DNA from: Longispora fulva | GTDB lineage: Bacteria; Actinomycetota; Actinomycetes; Mycobacteriales; Micromonosporaceae | Length of the DNA stretch: 64,000 nucleotides | Assembly: GCF_015751905.1 (NCBI RefSeq) | Contig: NZ_JADOUF010000001.1 | Location: forward strand, 2,976,001-3,040,000 | Direction of reading: 5' to 3' | In this document: positions 27,401 through 35,397 of the stretch, piece after piece | How the letters are laid out: every line of letters starts with the position of its first letter | Position numbering within the stretch: the first letter of the stretch is position 1 | The notes under the pieces: generated by a model | Told to the model about the DNA's origin: nothing | Database searches by the model: none | What the model saw: only the letters and a program-made list of their open reading frames with translations | Translations under genes and position numbers: made by a program

Positions 27401-27527
27401 CGGGCGGGCGCTGGAGGCCCTCGGCCGGTTCGCTGAGGCACGCTCGTCCTGGCAGCGGGCGCTCGACACCTACACCAGCCTCGGCGCCCCGCAGGCGCGG
27501 GACCTGCTGGACAAGTTGGCCACCTGA
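24498..27527 (+). CDS. AfsR/SARP-family transcriptional regulator with NB-ARC and TPR
   Basis: 1009 aa from GTG 24498 (an upstream in-frame ATG at 24444 is possible). Residues 1-95 are the OmpR-type winged helix (RVGLLGPVTVWQDGATLPLG), followed by the BTAD domain to about 245 (WRGEALADL, YADELGLDPTPE). The NB-ARC ATPase has P-loop GMPGVGKTT near residue 292 and ILLDNAASAQQVRPLLPG. Six or more TPRs fill about 720-1000 (LNNLGSNHARLGNHAIAEDY). These proteins activate pathway genes by binding direct repeats. It is intact, unlike the paralogous pseudogene at 20201-21822. Confidence 0.93.
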   Translation: MRVGLLGPVTVWQDGATLPLGPAMQRAVLALLALDAGRPVSTQRLVDALWGDEPPDRAVTLVQGYVSRLRALLRPADLRITRHASGYVIDVAPEDVDVTAFRARVASAETGTDPAPLRAALALWRGEALADLRHTPVLDRLRAGLEAERLDVWEECLDRVLRAGRHLEVLGELTDLCAEHPFRPRPLPLLMVALYRAGRQAEALTWYATARRRYADELGLDPTPEATAVHGRILRGDPDLDLPPAAEAPPVRPARLLPYAVRDFTGREAELRQLLGLAGGTASAVVISAIDGMPGVGKTTIAVHAAHALADRFPDGQYFVDLHGFTPGLAPMDTSMALGLLLRAAGVPAERIPVDLQERSALWRSELADRRVLILLDNAASAQQVRPLLPGSPGSLVLVTSRRRLRTLDGAEALSLDVLPQEEAHDLFVAAAGPRALAEPDAVADVVELCGRLPLALRIAAARVGTGPAAVARLATHLRAALRRLDALAVDDRDVSATFTLSYRALEPAQQRMFRLLGLHPGHHFGADSASALADIDQGEATALLDALVSAHLLQRHADDRYTFHDLLRVFAGTHATPAAEHRAALDRLLDHYGRTALAAAHALGLGPFGEPPPPTPPPAAGWLDAERAGLIAAAGLPGAGPFALGLARALSCYLEAECHHADALSLYDHALRALPTPAEEAELHRHRALILLRTGAYQTSEDAARHSLRICRDTGDEAGEGRSLTALARVFTQRGEPERSLEHSTRALDLHRRTADRVAEGATLNNLGSNHARLGNHAIAEDYLRQAVSVNRQTGNRRSEATAWCLLGIIDQQRGHHDTASAHLREALSLYRATGDRAGEGTTLANLGLIHGLRGRYSHALDTYRQAHGIHHEIGNRAPEGYALAGIGNALSALGHHDQAIEHHRRALDLGRALHEPNLQAQALQSLGAAHLASGDADQALHRHGEALGLATASGDVFVQAQANEGIGRALEALGRFAEARSSWQRALDTYTSLGAPQARDLLDKLAT

Positions 27528-27594
27528 CCGGCGTTTTCGCCATCGCGGTGGTGACGGCCGTGGCCGGATGTGACAGAAGCTGGTCATTGCGGCC

Positions 27595-28650
27595 ATGCCG
27601 GGGTTCCTGAAGCATCTAGGCGTGCCTGAAACACACAGAGTCGTCATAGCGGTGTTCCCTGGCGTCGAACTCCTCGACGTCACGGGGCCGGCGGAGGTCT
27701 TCTCCGTCGCGTCCCACGTCATCGGGGCCGGCCGGCGCGGATACCACGTGGAGATCGCCGCCACCAACGCCGGTGCCGTGCGCACGTCCAGCGGGGTCCG
27801 GCTCGTCGCCGACCTGACCCTGGCGGACGTCGACGGGCACGTGGACACCCTGCTCGTGTCGGGCGCGATGCGCCATGACGGCCCCGCCGTGGAGGCCGTG
27901 GTCGACGCGACGGTCGTCGACTGGCTGCGCACGGCCGCGCCACGGGCCCGGCGGGTCGCGTCGGTGTGCGCGGGGGCGCACCTGCTGGCCGAGGCGGGAC
28001 TGCTCGACGGGCTGCCCGCGACCACGCACTGGCTGACGGCCGGGCGGCTGGCCGCGGAGTACCCGAAAATCGTCGTTGATCCTGATCCGATCTTCATCAA
28101 GGCCGGGCGGATCTGGACGTGCGCCGGCGTCACCTCGGGCATGGACCTGGCGCTGGCGATGGTCGCCGAGGACCACGGGCAGGCCGTGGCATTGGCCACC
28201 GCCCGGATGATGGTGATGTACGTGAAACGTCCCGGCGGGCAGAGCCAGTTCAGCGTGCCGCTGTCGGTGCAGGCACCCTCCGGGGACAGGATCGACGCGC
28301 TGCGGCTGTGGATCGCCGACCACCTGACCGGCGACCTATCCGCCGAGGTCCTCGCCGGGCGGCTGCACCTGAGCGTGCGGCACTTCGCCCGGCTGTTCCG
28401 GCAGCGGACCGGCGACACACCGGCGTCCTACGTGGAGGCCTCCCGGGTCGAGGCCGCCCGCCGGCTCCTGGAGGACACCGACCACGGCCTGCCCGAGATC
28501 GCGACCGCCAGCGGGCTGGGATCGGTGGAGACGCTGCACCGGGCCTTCCGCAGCCGGCTCGGCACCACCCCGGCGGAGTACCGGCGACGCTTCCGCTCGC
28601 CGGCCGCCTTCGACCACGACCAGAGAGGTGAATCCCGTGCAATTTCCTGA
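27595..28650 (+). CDS. GlxA-type transcriptional regulator (DJ-1/PfpI plus AraC HTH)
   Basis: 351 aa. Residues about 15-190 are a DJ-1/PfpI domain (VVIAVFPGVELLDVTGPAEV) with the nucleophile-elbow region SVCAGAHLLAEAGLLDG. Residues about 240-335 hold the two AraC HTH motifs: LHLSVRHFARLFRQRTGDTP and LPEIATASGLGSVETLHRAF. ATG 27595 lacks a clear ribosome-binding site. GTG 27622, just before the first strand, is an equally good start. The 3' end overlaps the HD gene, so it probably controls the downstream HD and MBL genes. Confidence 0.92.
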   Translation: MPGFLKHLGVPETHRVVIAVFPGVELLDVTGPAEVFSVASHVIGAGRRGYHVEIAATNAGAVRTSSGVRLVADLTLADVDGHVDTLLVSGAMRHDGPAVEAVVDATVVDWLRTAAPRARRVASVCAGAHLLAEAGLLDGLPATTHWLTAGRLAAEYPKIVVDPDPIFIKAGRIWTCAGVTSGMDLALAMVAEDHGQAVALATARMMVMYVKRPGGQSQFSVPLSVQAPSGDRIDALRLWIADHLTGDLSAEVLAGRLHLSVRHFARLFRQRTGDTPASYVEASRVEAARRLLEDTDHGLPEIATASGLGSVETLHRAFRSRLGTTPAEYRRRFRSPAAFDHDQRGESRAIS

Positions 28651-29221
28651 CTCGCCCCTCGCCCGGGCCGCCGACGAGCTGCTGCGCGCCGCGTGCGCGC
28701 CGACGCTGGTGGCGCACTGCCACAGGACGTACCACTTCGGCATGGCCCTTCTCGAAAACCAGCGGCGTGCCGTCGACGCCGAAGCGGTGTTCATCGCCGC
28801 CGCGCTGCACGACCTGGCCCTGACCAGCGCCTACGACGACCCCACGGTCCCGTTCCAGGCGCACGGAGCACGGCTGGCCCAGCAGGGGCTGCTCGCCCGC
28901 GGAGCCGGCCCGGACCTGGCCGAACTGGTGCACGACGCGATCGCCCTGCACCTGGAGCTGACCTCGGCCACCGACCCCAGGCCGGAGGTGGTGGCCGTCC
29001 ACCTCGGCGCCGTGGCCGACGTCGTCGGGGCGCGCCTCGACCAACTGACGCCGCGATTCGTCGCCGACGTCCTCGACGACCATCCCCGCCACGGCTTCAC
29101 CGCATTCGTGACCGCGGCGTTCGGCCACGAGGCGGCGGCACGGCCCGACTCGCGGATCGCGGTCCTCGTCCGCGACCACGGGCTCCTCGACCTGGTCGCC
29201 GCCGCACCGTTTGAGGACTGA
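28637..29221 (+). CDS. HD-domain protein
   Basis: 194 aa from GTG 28637, which has GAGAGG eight bases upstream (GTG 28628 would add three residues). HD motifs: His in VAHCHRTYHFGMAL, His-Asp in IAAALHDLALTSAY, and later VHDAIALHLEL with AVADVVGARLDQL. This arrangement resembles the cyanamide hydratase-like HD group of actinomycetes and fungi. A metal-dependent hydrolase or lyase is likely; the substrate is unknown. It is translationally linked to the GlxA regulator. Confidence 0.88.
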   Translation: MQFPDSPLARAADELLRAACAPTLVAHCHRTYHFGMALLENQRRAVDAEAVFIAAALHDLALTSAYDDPTVPFQAHGARLAQQGLLARGAGPDLAELVHDAIALHLELTSATDPRPEVVAVHLGAVADVVGARLDQLTPRFVADVLDDHPRHGFTAFVTAAFGHEAAARPDSRIAVLVRDHGLLDLVAAAPFED

Positions 29222-29261
29222 CGACACCCTTCACCCCGCACGACATCCATCGGGAGAAACC

Positions 29262-30032
29262 ATGTCCAGCACTGCTGTCATTCCCATGCCCGTACTCGGC
29301 AAACGAGGCATCAACACCTACCTCGTCCTGGGCCGGCGGCCGATCGTCGTGGACGCCGGGCTTCCCGGGAACGGACGCAAGATCTACGACCAGGTCGCCC
29401 AGCACGGGGTGGACCCCAAGGACATCGCCCTGATCGTCCTCACCCACGCGCACATCGACCACTTCGGCGCCGCCACCGAGCTACGCCGGCTCACCGGGGC
29501 GCCCGTCGCCGGGCACGTCGGGGACCTCGCCCAGTACCGCACCGGCCAGGTTCGCAAGCCCTACCTGCCGACCGGGCCGATGGGGCGGGCCATGGCGGCG
29601 AACAAGCGGCTGCACATCCCCGTCGAGGAGGTCGAGCCGGACGTGCTCCTCACCGGCGAGCTGAACCTGAGCGACTACGGCGTCGACGGCCGGATCATGC
29701 CCACCCCCGGACACACCGCCGGCTCGGTCTCCGTCCTCCTGGACTCCGGCGACCTCGTCGCCGGGGACCTGGTCGCCAACGCCTTCATGGGACTCATCCC
29801 CGGCCGGCCCGCCAACCCGCCCTTCCACGACGACGCGCGCGGGAACCTGGCCAGCCTGCAGAGGATGCTCGCGCTCCAGCCGACCACCCTGCACGTCGGG
29901 CACGGGCCGGCACTTGACCCCGAACGGGTGCGCCGGTGGGCCCGGGAGGAGGACTCGCGGCTGCGGGAACTCGACGCGACCGGCCGCCTCGCCCGGCGCA
30001 CCGAGGAGCCCGACACCGCGGCCCGGAACTGA
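29262..30032 (+). CDS. metallo-beta-lactamase-fold hydrolase
   Basis: 256 aa from ATG 29262, preceded by GGGAG. The zinc motif HxHxDH is HAHIDH in IVLTHAHIDHFGAATEL. A second His is in PTPGHTAGSVSVLL, the bridging Asp in GDLVAGDLVANAF, and the last His in TLHVGHGPAL. All ligands are present, so it should be an active di-metal hydrolase. It follows the HD gene by 40 bp and probably shares its transcript. The substrate is unknown. Confidence 0.93.
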   Translation: MSSTAVIPMPVLGKRGINTYLVLGRRPIVVDAGLPGNGRKIYDQVAQHGVDPKDIALIVLTHAHIDHFGAATELRRLTGAPVAGHVGDLAQYRTGQVRKPYLPTGPMGRAMAANKRLHIPVEEVEPDVLLTGELNLSDYGVDGRIMPTPGHTAGSVSVLLDSGDLVAGDLVANAFMGLIPGRPANPPFHDDARGNLASLQRMLALQPTTLHVGHGPALDPERVRRWAREEDSRLRELDATGRLARRTEEPDTAARN

Positions 30033-30125
30033 CCACCGTCGGACACCTCAGGGTCGGGCCGGAGCGGGTGGAGACTTCCGAGTCTTCGATCCGACGCGCG
30101 CCGGTGTCGGCCGCGATGCCGAGCC

Positions 30126-30169
30126 CCGATCGGCCGTCCGACGCGTGAGCGACGCGGACGGCCGATCGG
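30126..30169. terminator. long perfect inverted repeat, bidirectional terminator candidate
   Basis: A 15-nt arm CCGATCGGCCGTCCG (30126-30140) is repeated as a perfect inverted copy at 30155-30169 around a 14-nt centre. It lies between the convergent MBL-fold gene (ends 30032) and the AbfB fragment (ends 30188, minus strand). It has no T-run, as is usual for actinomycete terminators. Confidence 0.75.
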
Positions 30170-30187
30170 CGCGGTCAGCGGGGATGG

Positions 30188-30550
30188 TTACCGGTCGACC
30201 CAGGCGGGGGTCTCCAGCCACCACGAGGCGTCATACGCGAACAGGCTGGTGCCCTGGTACGGGTCGATCCAGACCTCGCCGTCACGGTGGCGGAGGTAGT
30301 AGCCCGGGTAGTTCACGGGCTCGAACGAGTAGCAGGTTCCCGCCAGCCCGGGCCGAAGCTTGAACGACGCGTCGTTCTTGAGCAGGGTCCCGCTCCAGTA
30401 ATCCACGTGCGCGATGTAGCCGGGGGTCGTCACCCGGATGGAGACGCCCGCGTCCACGTAGCTTGCCAGCGCGGCCGGCTGGGCCGGGCTGGCCGCCGAC
30501 GCCGGCGTGCCAAACAGCGCGGTGGAGCGCAGCCGCCACCAGCCTGTTCT
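30188..30550 (-). pseudogene. fragment of a secreted protein with AbfB (arabinose-binding) domain
   Basis: The 3' part (30188-30457) encodes a degenerate AbfB domain: SIRVTTPGYIAHVDYWSGTL, FKLRPGLAGTCYSFEPVNYP and GYYLRHRDGEVWIDP. Upstream in frame is the second half of a signal-peptide-like sequence, STALFGTPASAASPAQPAAL, but no start codon or N-region can be joined to it. The parent was probably an extracellular glycosidase or carbohydrate-binding protein. The catalytic part is missing. Confidence 0.55.
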
Positions 30551-30627
30551 GGCGGCGGTGGCAGCGAACCAAACGGGGTCCGTTCCAGACGGACCATTGC
30601 TCTGAGTCTGGGCGCGGCCCAGGGCGT

Positions 30628-30777
30628 CGGCTACGCCGCCTCGCCTACATCTTCAACCCCGCCGCGGGCAGCTCCACGCTGACCGGCCCCGCCGTCGACG
30701 TCGTCACCTACACGATGTTCACACTCGCCCTGCTGTTCAGCATGGCGGGCTTGGCGATCCCGCCGGTGCACCGGTAG
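30628..30777 (+). pseudogene. C-terminal fragment of a membrane transporter
   Basis: The + strand reads AGSSTLTGPAVDVVTYTMFT then LALLFSMAGLAIPPVHR and stop. This is one membrane helix with a short tail, like the end of an MFS-type permease. Nothing upstream continues it. It abuts the hydrolase-gene scrap at 30779, so it marks a junction between unrelated fragments. Confidence 0.3.
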
Positions 30778-30778
30778 T

Positions 30779-30833
30779 GCGGCCCGGTCCATCTGTCCGC
30801 CGATGGAATTCATCGTGGTTCCAACACCGGGGG
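30779..30833 (-). repeat. scrap homologous to the DUF1023 hydrolase gene at 33389-33443
   Basis: 27 bp (30779-30805) are identical to 33389-33415. Similarity continues to about 30833 with a few substitutions. On the minus strand it encodes GVGTTMNSIGGQMDRAA, a conserved block of the alpha/beta hydrolase at 32830-34485. It may come from a second copy of that gene that was deleted, or from a local duplication. Confidence 0.8.
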
Positions 30834-31183
30834 TCAAGAGCGGACCTACTGGCTCGCTACTGGAACCGCGATGGTTGCTCAATCCCCTACTTGACCTGCA
30901 CAAACGCATCGCTTCAAATGACCAGTCCACCGCCCAAGGCATGCGGGGGACGGACACGTGGGGCGGCCCGACGATCCCGCCCAGTCCGCAGAGGCTCAGC
31001 GACCGTCTGCCGCCCGACGCCATTCCGACCATGATCTCGATGCGTTTAGGCGGCGCGACCATCCAGGTCTTCGCCGACAAGTTCGGAATCTCGCGGTCGA
31101 GCGTGAAGAACATGCTGCAACGCCACATGCAGGGGTTCGACTTTGCGCAGCCGGCAAACACGAGTGCCAGGTCTTCCTTTTGA
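30803..31183 (+). pseudogene. recombinase-type helix-turn-helix fragment
   Basis: The 3' half encodes RLSDRLPPDAIPTMISMRLG, then ATIQVFADKFGISRSSVKNM and LQRH. This is the C-terminal HTH (Hin/resolvase-like) found at the end of actinobacterial serine recombinases. The N-terminal half of the frame is unrelated and overlaps the hydrolase scrap. No catalytic serine domain is present. A short expressed HTH protein cannot be excluded, but a remnant is more likely. Confidence 0.45.
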
Positions 31184-31316
31184 GACAGGCGCCTCACGAG
31201 GTCGGCTACGCAAACCATATTCAAATCATACGACCCAGCCGACGCGTACAGGAAGTAAGCTTGCTATATCACCCCGCCGGACGAGCCCGACAAGCGCGGT
31301 AAAGAATGTGGGCGCT

Positions 31317-31994
31317 ATGTTTCCGATGACTCCCCAGATCCCCAAACCGCCGCCCCGGCGTTTCAAGCTGGGATTTGGCCTTTGGACCAAGATCATTGGT
31401 TTTTTGATCTTCTTGGCTCTCGTTGCTGGCATCTGGGTTTTTCCCTCGCGGCAAAACCACGGCGGCAATGCCAAGACTGTGACCCCACGCAATCCGCCAG
31501 TCGCAACGGCATCGGCCCGACCGGGCACCACTTCGCCGACCCAACATGATCCCAACGCTCTGCCACCCGCCGACCTTCAGGTCTGGTGCGGCATCGAGCC
31601 GATGGGGCTGGGAATCTGCGACCCGAGGGCGGGTGCAACGGCCCTGCCACCGGATCTGGCGGCGAACGCTAGTCCAGAGCAATACGTCCAACGTGCCTGG
31701 ACCATACGCACACGGGCGATCGAGCAGGGCAACTTGTGGCTGCTAGCTCAGGCCGATACTCGCTTCCATGAAGCTTTCGAGGCTGACGCCGCCGTGATTC
31801 ACGCGAACGGGCCAATCCCCGGGTTCGAAACCACCAATGCTATCGTCGATCTTAGCGTGGTGACCAATCCGGACACCACGCTCAACGCAACGCTCTATAC
31901 GCGCACCGCACTTGGCAAGACGGCCGAAGGCACCATGTGGATTCTGATCCAGAGCCTGGGCGATGACAACTACTACCTCAACAATGTTCAGTAG
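31317..31994 (+). CDS. single-pass membrane protein, unknown extracellular domain
   Basis: 225 aa from ATG 31317 (GTG 31308 is also in frame). A Pro/basic N-terminus is followed by one membrane segment (IIGFLIFLALVAGIWVF), a Thr/Pro/Ala-rich linker, then an outer domain of about 150 aa. That domain includes WCGIEPMGLGICDP and EQYVQRAWTIRTRAIEQGNL. The lower GC than neighbouring genes suggests separate origin. No family is recognised. Confidence 0.6.
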   Translation: MFPMTPQIPKPPPRRFKLGFGLWTKIIGFLIFLALVAGIWVFPSRQNHGGNAKTVTPRNPPVATASARPGTTSPTQHDPNALPPADLQVWCGIEPMGLGICDPRAGATALPPDLAANASPEQYVQRAWTIRTRAIEQGNLWLLAQADTRFHEAFEADAAVIHANGPIPGFETTNAIVDLSVVTNPDTTLNATLYTRTALGKTAEGTMWILIQSLGDDNYYLNNVQ

Positions 31995-32317
31995 TTTCAT
32001 CACGCAATTCCTCACCCACTCAACTCACCGGCTCTCGTGAATTTGCCCTGACGAATGACCGCCCGAATCATTGCGAGCATTCTGCGGAGAGAATCGGACT
32101 GATGCAGTTCGCGACTCTAGCCTGACGCGCCACGCGGCTTGATCGACCTGTGGACCAACAAGGAACTCGGATTCGCGACTATCGACTGGCGCGAACTGGA
32201 GCCAGACCCAGCGGATTAGAAACAGCACACCTCGGTCGAACTCCCCCAGAGCCGTGCTGATCCACGCTTGTTCGGTGTGCTCCCTTGCACTAAGCCGCGA
32301 GCCGCTTGACCCGGAGT
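31995..32317. other. 323-bp gap with a short coding scrap
   Basis: On the + strand 32133-32219 reads RGLIDLWTNKELGFATIDWR followed by ELEPDPAD and a stop. It has the composition of a genuine protein end but no start or upstream continuation. I do not recognise the family. The rest of the gap shows no gene. Confidence 0.25.
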
Positions 32318-32833
32318 CTATGAACTGTTCGGCAAGTAGCAGGGAGACGTAATCATGAACCCAATATTCTCATCGTTGGGCTCGTCAGCATTGATATTGA
32401 ATCCGTCAGCCGGGTTGCGCACGGTGATCGACCACGTGCCGTCCTTCACCTGATGAAGATCTTCAGTGATCTCGTAGTGCTTGTTGCGCCAGTCCTCGCG
32501 CAACTTGTCCAGCGCCGCCTTGTGCTGCTCTGAGGACAGACGAAGGCTGTAGGTCCCGAGGACATAGAACCGGTCGTCCTTGGCCGCCTCACCGTTGCGG
32601 CCCTCGCAAGGCGCCGGTCCGAGGCCGAACTTCTTGCTGGGTGCCTCGGGGTTACCGGTGACGAGTACCGCCAGGTCGCGGAAATACGTCTCGACCTGCT
32701 TGGCGGCGTCGTCCTTGCTCCGGGTCTGCAAGGGCTTCTCCTTGTCGGATGTGCCGCATCCCGCGAGGAGCAGCAATGCCGTGAGCGCGGTAGCAACGCC
32801 TCGGGTCAACTTGGTCGATCTCTTCGAGATCAC
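32318..32833 (-). CDS. lipoprotein of the WXG/hydrolase operon
   Basis: 171 aa with a lipoprotein signal: basic start MISKRSTKLTRG, hydrophobic ATALTALLLLAGC with lipobox LLAGC. The mature part has EVETYFRDLAVLVTG-like sequence and LREDWRNKHYEITEDLHQVK. It should be anchored on the outer face of the membrane. Its start overlaps the stop of the upstream DUF1023 hydrolase (32830-32833), making it the third gene of a coupled operon. The function is unknown. Confidence 0.8.
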   Translation of the reverse strand: MISKRSTKLTRGVATALTALLLLAGCGTSDKEKPLQTRSKDDAAKQVETYFRDLAVLVTGNPEAPSKKFGLGPAPCEGRNGEAAKDDRFYVLGTYSLRLSSEQHKAALDKLREDWRNKHYEITEDLHQVKDGTWSITVRNPADGFNINADEPNDENIGFMITSPCYLPNSS

Positions 32834-34485
32834 GGCGCAGCCTCCACAGTGAGATTGGCCTTTCTCGGCTGGCCGCCGATGATCGCGCCCTGGTTGTGCA
32901 GGCTATCGCTGTCCGGGTCCCAGTAGCCGCTGTGGCCGCTGGTGTCGACGTTGTACCGGTTGGCGCCGAACATCTCGTCGGACGGGGCTGTGTTGTGCGC
33001 GAGTGGGCCGGCCATTGTGACGACGTCTTCGCTGGCCGCCCCGGCGTAGACGTGCCGTGGGTCGATGTGCAGGTCGCGGGCGGAGTTGACGTCCATGCCG
33101 GGGCTGCCTGCGGTCACGATGTCGTCGACGGCGAGGTGCCCGACTTGGGTCGCCTGGCCGATCACGGTAGAACCGTAGCTGTGCCCCACGGCGGTGAAGT
33201 GGGTCGGCGGCCCTTCGTGGCTGGCGCGGAGCCCTCCGACGAACTGGTCTAGCGCCGCACCGCCCTGTTTCGCACGGTCGGATGCTGCGGCGGAGCCATC
33301 CCACTCGGGTGCGTCGTAGCCGATCCACGTCACGACCGAGACCTGCCCGGTGCCTTCTGCGAACTTCGATGCCGAGCCCTGCAGTTGGGCGGCCCGGTCC
33401 ATCTGTCCGCCGATGCTGTTCATCGTGGTTCCGACGCCAGGGACCAGTGTGGCTGTGTGCGCTGCGGTGTCCGGGTCGCCGATGGCGACGATCGCTCGGC
33501 CATCGTGGGTGACGGTGTCCAGGCCGAGAAGAAACGCAGGCGGGTCACCGGCTCCGTTGATCCTGCTGTCGATCTTCCCGAGGGCTGAGTCGCGGGCGTC
33601 GAGGTTGGCGATGGTCGTCATCAGCCGCGCTTCCTCCTGCCCGAGCTTGTCGGCCGCGTACGGGTCGGTCGTGGAGGTGTGGGTGCGGGCTTCGGCCAGC
33701 GCGAGCCGTACGGCTGCGAGTTGGGCTTCGGCGTCGGCGCGCTGGACGGGTATCGCGGCCCGGGCGTCGGCCAGGACGATGCGGTTGGCCTGGTCCCGGT
33801 CGCGGGCAGGCACCCCGTTAAGCCATCCGATCAGTTCCGGGTAGGCGGTGATGGCGTACCCGCGTTCCTCCGGGCTGAGGCCCTGCCACCAGGCGTACAC
33901 CCCCTTGGGGTCCCGTCCACGTTGTGCTTCTACCGCCGCCCGGTCGACCAGGCCGCGGCCGGTGCGCTGTGGGATGACTCCGTCGGGGCTGGGGGTGTTG
34001 GCGGTGATCCTGGCTGCGGTGGTGGCGTCGAGGCTGCGGGCCTGGGTGGTGATGTCGGCGAGGTGCTGCAGCAGGGTGCGGGCCGACATGGTCGGGCGGC
34101 CCATGTTGCCGGGGCCGGACTCGGGTGGGGTGATCGTCCCGGTCTTCGGGTCGATCCCGTAGCCGGCGTCTTCTGCTTCGCTGATCACCTGCAACGCCCG
34201 GCGGCGGAGCGTGATCATGCCGTGGGCGTAGGCGTCCAGCGCCAAGCCGATCTGACGGGTGGCGTTCTCCGCCGCTTCGAGGTCATCTCCCAGCGCGAAC
34301 AGCGCACCGCTGGCGGAAGCCGCGGCCTGGCCTTTGCTCCACACCTGCGGGAGCCGCCGGTTGGCTCGATCCGCGTCACCGGCGGCACTGGTCAGCGCAC
34401 CAGCGATGGTCGACCAACCGGTCGGCAGGAGATGCAGCTCGTCGGGATTCAACGCCAGGAGCTGCGGGATCGTCAGGTCGCTCAC
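32830..34485 (-). CDS. DUF1023-type alpha/beta hydrolase with N-terminal WXG-like helical region
   Basis: 551 aa from GTG 34485. The first 300 residues are helical, with coiled-coil regions that resemble WXG100/PPE-like domains. The C-terminal half is an alpha/beta hydrolase of the DUF1023 type: VTWIGYDAPEWDG, then the nucleophile elbow HFTAVGHSYGSTVIGQA and DDIVTAGSPGMDVNSA. The catalytic Ser is in GHSYGS. Such proteins are typical of type VII secretion-associated loci and may be secreted or act at the envelope. It overlaps its neighbours on both sides by 4 bp. Confidence 0.85.
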   Translation of the reverse strand: MSDLTIPQLLALNPDELHLLPTGWSTIAGALTSAAGDADRANRRLPQVWSKGQAAASASGALFALGDDLEAAENATRQIGLALDAYAHGMITLRRRALQVISEAEDAGYGIDPKTGTITPPESGPGNMGRPTMSARTLLQHLADITTQARSLDATTAARITANTPSPDGVIPQRTGRGLVDRAAVEAQRGRDPKGVYAWWQGLSPEERGYAITAYPELIGWLNGVPARDRDQANRIVLADARAAIPVQRADAEAQLAAVRLALAEARTHTSTTDPYAADKLGQEEARLMTTIANLDARDSALGKIDSRINGAGDPPAFLLGLDTVTHDGRAIVAIGDPDTAAHTATLVPGVGTTMNSIGGQMDRAAQLQGSASKFAEGTGQVSVVTWIGYDAPEWDGSAAASDRAKQGGAALDQFVGGLRASHEGPPTHFTAVGHSYGSTVIGQATQVGHLAVDDIVTAGSPGMDVNSARDLHIDPRHVYAGAASEDVVTMAGPLAHNTAPSDEMFGANRYNVDTSGHSGYWDPDSDSLHNQGAIIGGQPRKANLTVEAAP

Positions 34486-34835
34486 CGCTGCGGCCTGCCG
34501 GTGTCAGGGTCCAGAAGCTGGTGCAGCTGGCGGTGGTGGTCGGCGGCCCGGGTGTCCGCCTGGTCGTAGGCGTTGGCCGCCGCGGTCAGGTTCGTTCCTG
34601 CGGTCGCCAGCCGCGAAGCGGTCGTGGCGAGGGTCGTGTACCAGCGGGTCGCGGCTGTGCGGGCGGCATCCAGGGCTTGTGACCCGGTGGCCTGCTCGGT
34701 TGCGGCGAGGCGGTGCTGGGCTTTGGAGTGGGCGTTGCCCACCGCTGCGGCGGCACCGGAGACCTCACCGCCCAGTTGCCGTAGTGCGCCGGGGTCAACG
34801 ACGGTCTGACCGCCCGCTGTCTCACGGTCTCGCAC
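34482..34835 (-). CDS. WXG100-like/ESX-associated small helical protein
   Basis: 117 aa, GTG start at 34835. Nearly all helical and Ala-rich: DPGALRQLGGEVSGAAAAVG, then a central turn and RWYTTLATTASRLATAGTNL. The size, helix-turn-helix layout and operon position fit ESAT-6/WXG100-like or DUF2580-type proteins. The canonical W-x-G is not obvious, so the call rests on overall pattern and context. It is the first gene of the leftward operon. Confidence 0.65.
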   Translation of the reverse strand: MRDRETAGGQTVVDPGALRQLGGEVSGAAAAVGNAHSKAQHRLAATEQATGSQALDAARTAATRWYTTLATTASRLATAGTNLTAAANAYDQADTRAADHHRQLHQLLDPDTGRPQR

Positions 34836-35037
34836 GAATGCCTACCCCCCGGTCTCGGCTGCTTCGCTGACTCGTCGGCAAGCCTGCCGGAACGGACGAA
34901 GGACCGCAACCCGCTCGGTGCGGCCTATCGGGCCACCGGACTGTGTGTTGCCCGACTTGCACCATCCCCCTACAGTGGTCGCTGCCGCCGCCTACCCATC
35001 GACGGGTGCCCGGTCGGCACAAGGGGAGGGACACCGG
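34836..35037. promoter_or_regulatory. divergent control region between two ESX-associated operons
   Basis: This 202-bp region separates the leftward WXG/hydrolase/lipoprotein operon from the rightward WXG/mycosin operon. It probably holds both promoters. AAGGGGAGGG at 35021-35030 is the ribosome-binding site for the rightward gene. No confident -35/-10 pair could be assigned. Confidence 0.5.
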
Positions 35038-35397
35038 ATGACGGGGACCAGCGGTGGCACCAGCCTCGACCCAGTGGCAGTCGCAGCACTGCTCGGCCGG
35101 TTGGACGGCTTGGATGCGGTGCTCACGGGCGCACGCGTCGTCGACGAGCAGACAGGCAAGAAGCAGCATGATTTCGACGCCGACGCCCGGCAGTTCGCTG
35201 CCGGTTCGGGGCTGGCCTCGGCGTTGGAGCTGGCACGACGCTGCGGGAGCGGCATCAAGGACGCCCACGTGGTCGTGCGGTCGATGGACACCGACTTCGC
35301 CAGCCTTATCAGCAAAGCCACGACAGCTGTGCGGTCCACCGGCGGCGCGGACATGGCCTCGGCCGATGGGGTCGAGCGTTCCGGTGAGGTGTGGTGA
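35038..35397 (+). CDS. WXG100/DUF2580-like ESX-associated protein
   Basis: 119 aa from ATG 35038 behind a strong AAGGGGAGGG site. It is helical: DPVAVAALLGRLDGLDAVLT, then SGLASALELARRCGSGIKDA and FASLISKATTAV. The layout is like the ESX secretion-associated helical proteins of actinomycetes. It overlaps the next gene's start (TGATG, 35395-35399). It is probably an export substrate or chaperone for the adjacent WXG/Pro-Gly protein, by inference. Confidence 0.65.
   Translation: MTGTSGGTSLDPVAVAALLGRLDGLDAVLTGARVVDEQTGKKQHDFDADARQFAAGSGLASALELARRCGSGIKDAHVVVRSMDTDFASLISKATTAVRSTGGADMASADGVERSGEVW

Noticed and set aside
31815-31840. GGGTTCGAAACC resembling a tRNA T-arm
   Set aside because: It lies inside a supported CDS, with no acceptor or anticodon stem in the surrounding sequence.
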